Shown: positions 6,154-10,422 of the stretch, piece by piece
Numbering within the stretch: the first letter of the stretch is position 1
Layout: the number at the start of each line of letters is the position of its first letter
Source: CAYUYH01 sp964449175
Lineage (GTDB): Bacteria; Planctomycetota; Phycisphaerae; SM23-33
Reading direction: 5' to 3'
NCBI GenBank assembly: GCA_964449175.1
Contig: CAYUYH010000083.1
Location: 1 to 10,422, forward strand
Length of the DNA: 10,422 bases
Notes under the pieces: generated by a model
Told to the model about the DNA's origin: nothing
The model's input: the letters and a program-made list of their open reading frames with translations, nothing else
The model's database searches: none
Program-made: the position numbers and the translations under genes

Positions 6154-7089
6154 ATGGCCCGACCCAGAAACAAGTACCTGGACTACCTCACCTACGTCGC
6201 GCTGCGGCTGTTCGCGATGTTCGTGCACATGTTCCCGCCGCGGACGAACTACCGCACGGCCAGGCTGATCGGGGAGATGCTCTGGCGTTTTGACCGTCGT
6301 CACCGGCGCATCGCCGAGGGGCACCTGCGGATCAGCTTCCCGGACTGGGAGGATGGGAGAATCGCCCGCGTCGCGCGCGAGTCGATGAAGCACCTGGTCT
6401 ACCTCGGCCTGGAGGTGCTGCTGACGACGCGGCTGATCACGCCGGCCCGCTGGCGGCGGCACGTAAAGCTCACCGGCCTGGCGCCCGTCCTGCGCATGCT
6501 GCTGGCCAATCGTACGGGCATGATCCTCGTCACCGGGCACTACGGCAGCTTCGAGCTGACCGGCTACACGATGGCCACGCTGGGCTTCCCGTCCGTCTCG
6601 GTCGCCCGCCCGTTGGACAACCCGCACATCAACGAGTTCGTCATGGGCGTCCGCGAGCGGACCGGCCAGAGCATCCTCTACAAGAAAGGCGCGACCGCCT
6701 CGATGGAGGACGTCCTGGCCGCACGCGGGACGCTCGGCTTCATCGCCGACCAGGACGCCGGGCGCAAGGGCCTGTTCGTGGACTTCTTCGGCCGGCCTGC
6801 CAGCACGTACAAGTCGATCGGCCTGATGGCCATGCAGTTCGAAGCCCCGGTGGTGGTGGGCTATGGCCGACGGCTGGACGACGACTTCCACTTCGAGATG
6901 GGCGTGGAGCGGATCATCCTCCCCCGCGAGTGGGCCGAGAAGGACGACCCGCTGCGATGGATCACGCAGGAGTACACCGCCGCCCTGGAGCGGATCGTCC
7001 GCGCCGACCCGGAGCAGTACCTGTGGGTCCACCGGCGATGGAAGCACCGCCCCGGCGGCCAGCCCCCCGGCCCGGACGGCGTGGCGTAG
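6154..7089 (+). CDS. LpxL/HtrB-like lysophospholipid (lipid A) acyltransferase, 311 aa
   Basis: This is a predicted inner-membrane acyltransferase that transfers a fatty acyl chain to lipid A or a similar glycolipid precursor. The N-terminal hydrophobic segment (about residues 8-27) would anchor it. The catalytic HX4E motif is HYGSFE at 129-134 (VTGHYGSFELTGY). Typical later motifs are IADQDAGRKGLFVDFFGRPA (198-217), a substrate-side strand APVVVGY, and the C-terminal PEQYLWVHRRWK (286-297). Length is normal for the family (about 300). The ATG at 6154 fits the family N-terminus but lacks a Shine-Dalgarno, the upstream bases being the pyrimidine-rich heptad arm. It is 71 bp downstream of proS on the same strand and probably cotranscribed. 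The exact acceptor and acyl chain are not readable, so no lpx symbol is assigned. Confidence 0.9.
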   Translation: MARPRNKYLDYLTYVALRLFAMFVHMFPPRTNYRTARLIGEMLWRFDRRHRRIAEGHLRISFPDWEDGRIARVARESMKHLVYLGLEVLLTTRLITPARWRRHVKLTGLAPVLRMLLANRTGMILVTGHYGSFELTGYTMATLGFPSVSVARPLDNPHINEFVMGVRERTGQSILYKKGATASMEDVLAARGTLGFIADQDAGRKGLFVDFFGRPASTYKSIGLMAMQFEAPVVVGYGRRLDDDFHFEMGVERIILPREWAEKDDPLRWITQEYTAALERIVRADPEQYLWVHRRWKHRPGGQPPGPDGVA

Positions 7090-7223
7090 AAGGCTCAGGC
7101 CCGCTGTTCGACCATAATCTGTTCGGCAACTCGGAGGGTTGGCAGAAGCATCCCGGCCGGCGGCCCCTCCAGGCACACCAGCCGGGGTTGCACCGAATAC
7201 TGCCTGTTTCTGTAACACCGTAA
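7090..7223. other. Gap between convergent acyltransferase and porin genes
   Basis: This gap has 134 bp with no supported gene. Only short GC-rich self-complementary stretches are visible (around 7157-7195), and no hairpin is followed by a T-tract on either strand. Confidence 0.4.
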
Positions 7224-8552
7224 CTAGAACTTCCAGAGCAGGTCGACCTGGACCGTGGTGGTCAGGTCTTCGTCGGCGGCGCTGGCGGTGCTCGTGGGCG
7301 AGAAGATCGGCTCGGTCACGAGCAGCTTGCCGCCGAGCGTCAAGCTGTCGAGGAGGTTGTAGGCGGCGCCGATCACGTGCCCCTTGCGATTGGCGAAGCC
7401 GAAGTCGCTGTCGACGAAGTATCCCGGCAGCGCGTTGGCCTCGACCCAGGCATACTTGTAGCCGGCGGACCAGTCGCCCTTTTTCTTGTTCTTGCCTACC
7501 TTGACGCCGGCGGCATATGCGTTGTCCTCGCCGTGGTAGGCAGCGTCCGGGTCGCCCTCGGCGCAGTTGTGCGCCCAGTCGGCGAACAGCGCGACCGGCG
7601 CCCCCGACACGTCGAACTCCAGCTTGTTGCTGACGGAGGCCACGCGGAAGTCGGGCACGTCCGTCAGCGGACTGCTGTTGCCGCTGGCAGATACGTCGTT
7701 AGCGGCCTCGTAGTTATGGTAGTCCTGGTACCCACCGGCCAGCGTGTACTTCACGCCGTCAGCCACGTCGAACCTGGCGCCGGCTTGGAAGGCACCCATC
7801 GTGGCGTCGGTCCCGTTGTGATCTTCCTCCAGGATGAAGTAGCCGGCCCCGACAAACGGACTCGCCGGACCTATCTGCGCCGCCTTGTACTCAGCCCAGA
7901 CGCCCTCGGGGTTCACGTCGCCGTCGATGAAGATCCCGTTGTTGCACAGCCAGGGCGTCTTCATCTTGCCCCCGATGATGGTGAATCCCTTGACGGCGTC
8001 AGGCGAATACCTCGCGTAGGCCAAGTCGATCCAGACGTCCTTCTCGTCCCAACCGTCGCCGAACGTCTGGTTGGTCGAGGTGGGCGTGTCGCTGGATCCG
8101 CTGGCCAGGCGGAAGCCCGCGTCCAGCTGCTTGTCCAGCCAGGTCTTGGCCAAGCCTGCTCTGACGCGGAACCGCGCGCGATGGCGGGGCTTGTTCTTGC
8201 CGTAGGAATCGTCCCAGTTGAAGCACTGGCCTTCGTACCTCAGCCGCAGGTCGCCGTACAGCTTCAGCCCCTCCAGCCAGCTTGGCAGGTCGATGACGCC
8301 TCGCTCGGCCTGTACCTCCTGGACTATCTGCCGGACCTCGTCCCTCCCGACAGACTGCTGCGAGGCCTGCTTCGTCGCCTCCAGTTCGGCCTCAAGCTCG
8401 GCGATTTTGCGATTCTGTTGCCGAACCTCCTGCTTGATCGCCTCCATGGCCTCGCGAAGGCTCTGATAGTCGTCCGCGCCGTCGGCGGCTAGCAGTGGCG
8501 CCTGGAGAGAGAGCATCACGCCTACCAGCACAACCGCGCATCGTTTTGTCAT
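7224..8552 (-). CDS. Putative outer-membrane porin (Porin_5-like) with N-terminal coiled coil, 442 aa
   Basis: This is an outer-membrane beta-barrel protein, probably a diffusion porin. Residues 1-23 are a signal peptide (positive MTKRC, then VVLVGVMLSLQAPLLAA). Residues about 28-83 are a Glu/Lys/Gln-rich coiled coil with heptads (LREAMEAIKQEVRQQNRKIAEL), which may reach to peptidoglycan or trimerise. The barrel follows: LKLYGDLRLRYEGQ, RARFRVRAGLAKTW, ASGSSDTPTSTNQTFGD, WIDLAYARYSP, IIGGKMKTPW, DGDVNPEGVWAEYK, then alternating strands to TTTVQVDLLWKF. The terminal Phe is the usual BamA-recognition residue. The start has AAGGAG with 6-nt spacing. Strand patterns match the putative porin family rather than OprP/OprO. 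The upstream phoU remnant hints at, but does not prove, a phosphate connection. Confidence 0.88.
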   Translation of the reverse strand: MTKRCAVVLVGVMLSLQAPLLAADGADDYQSLREAMEAIKQEVRQQNRKIAELEAELEATKQASQQSVGRDEVRQIVQEVQAERGVIDLPSWLEGLKLYGDLRLRYEGQCFNWDDSYGKNKPRHRARFRVRAGLAKTWLDKQLDAGFRLASGSSDTPTSTNQTFGDGWDEKDVWIDLAYARYSPDAVKGFTIIGGKMKTPWLCNNGIFIDGDVNPEGVWAEYKAAQIGPASPFVGAGYFILEEDHNGTDATMGAFQAGARFDVADGVKYTLAGGYQDYHNYEAANDVSASGNSSPLTDVPDFRVASVSNKLEFDVSGAPVALFADWAHNCAEGDPDAAYHGEDNAYAAGVKVGKNKKKGDWSAGYKYAWVEANALPGYFVDSDFGFANRKGHVIGAAYNLLDSLTLGGKLLVTEPIFSPTSTASAADEDLTTTVQVDLLWKF

Positions 8553-8725
8553 AGGAAGCTCCTTTCCCGTGCCTGATGGCCCCGGCTACGTGCCGGCGCT
8601 CGATGCGGCGGATTCTGATAGGGCCGGACGAAGCCAGAATGAGCGCAGCGCAAAGCTCGCGCTAAATGGGCCGAGCTGTTGTGGCGAAGGGGCTGTTAGG
8701 GACTGAGTCGCCCGCGGCGGGCGAT
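8553..8725 (-). other. Porin leader/intergenic DNA with several hairpins
   Basis: This 173-bp stretch between the phoU remnant and the porin start contains three inverted repeats. The first is at 8708-8724 (TCGCCCG/CGGGCGA, 3-base loop, immediately after the phoU stop, a possible terminator without T-tract). The second is at 8642-8663 (AGCGC and AGC pairing with GCT and GCGCT with one bulged base). The third is at 8612-8640 (ATTCTG/CAGAAT around 17 bases). The porin RBS AAGGAG is at 8559-8564. No convincing -35/-10 pair was found. Confidence 0.5.
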
Positions 8726-8821
8726 CTAGGCGTCGTCCTTGTGGGTGTGGAAGGCTGCGGTGTGCCGGATGATGTCGCCGGTGATCAGGAAGAAGATGTC
8801 CTCGGCGATGTTGGTGCAGTT
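8726..8821 (-). pseudogene. phoU: 3' remnant of phoU (last 31 codons)
   Basis: The minus-strand frame ending at TAG (8728-8726) reads CTNIAEDIFFLITGDIIRH followed by TAAFHTHKDDA. This aligns well with the PhoU C-terminus (E. coli has CQNICEFIFYYVKGQDFRH at the same place). PhoU is a cytoplasmic helical-bundle regulator of PstSCAB phosphate uptake and PhoR signalling. Upstream of the Cys, the conserved IERIGD segment is missing. The frame instead runs into Arg/Pro/Thr-rich translation of a palindromic element, and no start codon or other PhoU motif was found in any minus-strand frame up to the tRNA. It is therefore a truncated gene end or a join between unrelated DNA. The fragment is on the porin's strand, 173 bp ahead of it. 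Confidence 0.75.
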
Positions 8822-8829
8822 CGTGGGGT

Positions 8830-8924
8830 GTGCAACTCGCCGCGGGCCCGGCGTAGTCCCGCGTGTCCGGCGAAGCCCAAAGGGCGAAGCCGGAAGCTCA
8901 TCGAGGGACGAAGTCGGGTTGCAC
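8830..8924. repeat. 95-nt nested palindrome, possible structured RNA or mosaic repeat
   Basis: The outer stem GTGCAACTCG (8830-8839) pairs with CGGGTTGCAC (8915-8924): 10 bp including one G-U. The middle stem is GTCCC (8856-8860) with GGGAC (8905-8909). The apical hairpin 8866-8894 is TCCGGC-GAA-GCCC, loop AAA, GGGC-GAA-GCCGGA, a symmetric structure with facing GAA/GAA internal loops. A side hairpin CCG/CGG sits at 8840-8851. It begins within 9 bp of the point where the phoU match ends. Confidence 0.6.
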
Positions 8925-9004
8925 GCGGAATCAGCCGAACCCTCGGAGCATCTGGGTCATGGCATCTGGCCGACCGGGTTCGCCGAAGCCTTGGCGACCG
9001 CGGA
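8925..9004. other. Noncoding DNA between palindromic element and tRNA
   Basis: This stretch has 80 bp with no supported gene. It contains a 7-bp inverted repeat (CGAACCC 8936-8942, GGGTTCG 8976-8982), an 8-bp direct repeat GCATCTGG (8948-8955, 8962-8969), and an imperfect palindrome at 8981-8996 (CGCC/GGCG with AAG/CTT inside). Confidence 0.5.
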
Positions 9005-9077
9005 CGCGCCCGGCAGGAATCGAACCTACAACCTGCGGTTTAGAAGACCGCTGCTCTATCCGTTGAGCTACGGGCGC
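9005..9077 (-). tRNA. tRNA-Arg (anticodon UCU)
   Basis: This is a complete cloverleaf on the minus strand. The acceptor stem GCGCCCG (9077-9071) pairs with CGGGCGC (9012-9006), with discriminator G. The D stem is GCTC/GAGC. The anticodon stem GCGGT/ACCGC has loop CTTCTAA, giving anticodon TCT, which reads AGA (and probably AGG) Arg codons. The T arm is GTAGG-TTCGATT-CCTGC. The 3' CCA is not encoded (TCC follows the discriminator), so it must be added after transcription. Confidence 0.97.
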
Positions 9078-9131
9078 CTGTGCGGCAGGGATCAGCGGCG
9101 GCCCGCCGCCGAACCTGTCCTCTCGTCGGGT

Positions 9132-9161
9132 ATTCTGCACCCCAGGCATTGTCCCCGTCAA
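9132..9161 (-). promoter_or_regulatory. Candidate promoter for tRNA-Arg
   Basis: On the minus strand, TTGACG (9161-9156) and CAGAAT (9137-9132) are spaced 18 bp apart, which would give a leader of about 48 nt before the tRNA 5' end. The -35 is good and the -10 is only 4/6. A GC-rich hairpin (GCGGCG/CGCCGC, 9095-9109) lies in the leader. Confidence 0.4.
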
Positions 9162-9241
9162 GGCAGGCCAAGGGGCGGGCTGGGGAGGGGCGACCCGAAG
9201 GCCGGGGGGCTGGAATCTCCTGTTTTGGTCGGGCGAAAGCC

Positions 9242-9270
9242 TTGGCATACGAGGCGATTGGCGGTATACT
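9242..9270 (+). promoter_or_regulatory. Sigma-70-like promoter of the PEP-CTERM protein gene
   Basis: TTGGCA (9242-9247) and TATACT (9265-9270) are separated by 17 bp, each one mismatch from consensus. The start of transcription should be near 9277, giving a leader of about 35 nt that includes the AGGAG ribosome binding site at 9300-9304. Confidence 0.7.
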
Positions 9271-9311
9271 TAGAGGCTCGGAGGAAAAGGCCTGCCTGTA
9301 GGAGTGCCGCA

Positions 9312-10205
9312 GTGACGAGGTTATTGCCCGCGAGTCTGCTGCTGGCCTGGGCTGTATCCTGGGCCGGGGCGGCGCAGATGACGCTCTCCCTGGAACGCAC
9401 CGCGCTCGGCGAGTGGCAGCTTCTCGGCCAACTTAGCAACAACGCGGACAATGACGGGCTCAGCAGCCTCATCGTCGACGTGGAGGCCAACGGCGGCGAC
9501 ATCGGCGTGGCCACGTCTGCCTGCGAGCTGCCCTACGGCACGCACTACTGGCTGGACGGCGGGACGATGTCGCAGGGCGTCGGCTTCACCGAGTTCCGCA
9601 GCGACGGCTCGGCCGGGATCGGCATCCGCGCCGGCCAGAAGACCACCGCGCTGGACCAGGTGGTGCTCACGGACGTGGGCTACACCGGCGGGACGTATCC
9701 GGGCGACGAGACAGGCGGGGGGCTCGGGGCGACCGAGATCACGTGGACGGCTCCCGTGGTGATCGCCAGCGGGACGTACAGCGGGCTGTGGGGCACGCTG
9801 ACGGCTGACGTCGGCGCCGGGCAGGTCAACGTCCTCGACCAGGGGCGCGACCCGAACCAGGCCGGCGGCGTGCACCAGGTCGAGAGCGTCTCGGCAGCGG
9901 TGTTCCGCGTCCTGCACCCCGGGGACGCCACCGGCGACGACAGCATCGACGGCGGGGATCTGGCCATCATGGGCGGCAACTGGATGAACACCAGCGGGAC
10001 GCTTGTCTGGGCCGACGGCGACTTCAACTTCGACGGCTCCGTCGACGGCGGCGACCTGGCGATCATGGGCGGCTACTGGTTCTGGTCGGCGCCTTCGTCC
10101 CCGCCGCCGCCGGCAGCGGCCATCCCCGAGCCGGCTACCATATCACTGCTGTGCCTGGGAGGGGCGGCTGCCCTCCTCAGGCCCAAGCGCACCGCACGCC
10201 GCTGA
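9312..10205 (+). CDS. Secreted protein with two dockerin-like calcium loops and PEP-CTERM sorting signal, 297 aa
   Basis: This is an exported surface protein of unknown activity. Residues 1-21 are a signal peptide (MTRLLPASLLLAWAVSWAGA-A). Residues 22-200 form a beta-rich, Gly/Thr-rich domain I do not recognise. Two dockerin-type EF-hand loops follow: D205-T207-D209-S211-D216 and D237-N239-D241-S243-D248, each in a GD..GD.S.DGGDLAIMGG frame. Then come a Pro-rich linker (SSPPPPAAA) and the PEP-CTERM tail: IPEPA, a hydrophobic segment (about 275-289) and a basic end (RPKRTARR). PEP-CTERM tails are recognised by exosortase, and pairing them with dockerin loops is common in Planctomycetota and Verrucomicrobiota. 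The GTG start is set by AGGAG 7 nt upstream and by the signal peptide. The frame is open back to 8739, but that part crosses the tRNA and promoter. Confidence 0.88.
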   Translation: MTRLLPASLLLAWAVSWAGAAQMTLSLERTALGEWQLLGQLSNNADNDGLSSLIVDVEANGGDIGVATSACELPYGTHYWLDGGTMSQGVGFTEFRSDGSAGIGIRAGQKTTALDQVVLTDVGYTGGTYPGDETGGGLGATEITWTAPVVIASGTYSGLWGTLTADVGAGQVNVLDQGRDPNQAGGVHQVESVSAAVFRVLHPGDATGDDSIDGGDLAIMGGNWMNTSGTLVWADGDFNFDGSVDGGDLAIMGGYWFWSAPSSPPPPAAAIPEPATISLLCLGGAAALLRPKRTARR

Positions 10206-10250
10206 GGCGACTGCTCCCTCCACAACCCTCGGCGATTCTTCAACGCTTCA

Positions 10251-10266
10251 CACCGCGGCGGCGGTG
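10251..10266. terminator. GC hairpin after the PEP-CTERM gene
   Basis: CACCGC (10251-10256) pairs with GCGGTG (10261-10266) around a 4-base loop, 46 bp after the stop codon. There is no T-tract and it abuts the next promoter's -35 box, so the terminator role is weakly supported. Confidence 0.3.
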
Positions 10267-10269
10267 CGC

Positions 10270-10298
10270 TTGACCGGTCAGCCCGCCCGCTGGATAAT
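10270..10298 (+). promoter_or_regulatory. Sigma-70-like promoter ahead of the HAD-type gene
   Basis: TTGACC (10270-10275) and GATAAT (10293-10298) are spaced 17 bp apart, each one mismatch from consensus. The predicted transcription start is near 10305, about 30 nt before the ATG at 10336. Confidence 0.65.
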
Positions 10299-10335
10299 CG
10301 GAGCCTTGGCCTCACTCGATGAGTCACCCAATGCC

Positions 10336-10422
10336 ATGACGCGGATTGACTACGCAAAGATCGAGCTGCTCGTCCTGGACGTCGACGGCGATGATGACCA
10401 TATCGGGGCTGGCGCATCCCAG
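10336..10422 (+). CDS. N-terminus of a HAD-superfamily, possibly KdsC-like, phosphatase (runs off the window)
   Basis: The frame ATG ACG CGG at 10336 gives MTRIDYAKIELLVLDVDG, a hydrophobic strand ending in DxDG. That is HAD motif I, with the nucleophile Asp and the catalytic Asp two residues on. The start (short polar lead, then KIELLVLDVDG) resembles KdsC, the 3-deoxy-manno-octulosonate-8-phosphate phosphatase of LPS core synthesis, which would fit the acyltransferase and porin in the window. However, the next residues (DDDHIGAGASQ) do not look like the usual VLTDG stretch, so a frame error near the window end or a different HAD subfamily is possible. Only 29 codons are visible. A good promoter precedes it, but no clear Shine-Dalgarno. 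Confidence 0.5.
   Translation, partial: MTRIDYAKIELLVLDVDGDDDHIGAGASQ

Noticed and set aside
5662..7218. Long open frame on the minus strand opposite proS and the acyltransferase gene
   Set aside because: It is opposite two well-recognised genes and low in complexity with no family features, typical of antisense frames in GC-rich DNA. The same applies to the plus-strand frames at 2898-3755 and 7377-8492.
9005..9077. tRNA-Arg as an integration attachment site
   Set aside because: No integrase and no direct repeat of the tRNA 3' end were found elsewhere in the window.
8739..9311. Long 5' extension of the PEP-CTERM frame
   Set aside because: It crosses the tRNA gene, the palindromic element, the phoU remnant and a good promoter. 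The RBS and signal peptide place the start at 9312.

Overview
The window reads as a high-GC chromosomal segment of an uncultivated Planctomycetota-type bacterium. The evidence is one protein that combines two dockerin-like calcium loops with a PEP-CTERM sorting tail, a Gram-negative outer-membrane porin ending in Phe, an LpxL-type lipid A acyltransferase, dispersed short palindromic and tandem repeats, and an S23 four-helix-bundle gene. The phylum is an inference from this mix; there is no rRNA to confirm it.

Layout. Positions 2-664 (+) hold the C-terminal part of a NifA/NtrC-type sigma-54 activator, which converges on a minus-strand group. Read 5' to 3' on the minus strand, that group is a YhaM-like HD-domain exoribonuclease (3740-2763), a 250-bp gap with a 46-bp-period tandem repeat, a radical SAM protein (2513-1536) and a GNAT acetyltransferase (1450-722). 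Two back-to-back sigma-70-like promoters with overlapping -35 boxes lie at 3749-3799. The plus-strand one points into a 477-bp element bounded by a 26-bp perfect inverted repeat made of GTNAGAG heptads. This element carries an S23/IVS-family gene whose C-terminus is displaced by a one-base frameshift. Prolyl-tRNA synthetase (4307-6082) follows 18 bp after the element. It is then separated from an LpxL-like acyltransferase (6154-7089) by a second, gene-less pair of the same heptad arms, which supplies the proS stop codon.

Positions 7224-8552 (-) encode a porin. Upstream of it on the same strand is only the last 31 codons of a phoU gene (8726-8821). The phoU match stops abruptly next to a 95-nt palindromic, possibly structured element (8830-8924). 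Then come a tRNA-Arg(UCU) gene (9005-9077, -) and, divergently, the dockerin/PEP-CTERM surface protein (9312-10205, +) with a good promoter and RBS. The window ends in the first 29 codons of a HAD-type, possibly KdsC-like, gene with its own promoter.

Functionally the genes are mostly housekeeping (aminoacylation, RNA turnover, lipid A and envelope). The most unusual material is in the gaps: the heptad-armed S23 element and its gene-less relative flanking proS, the broken phoU beside a palindromic element, and the 46-bp tandem repeat.
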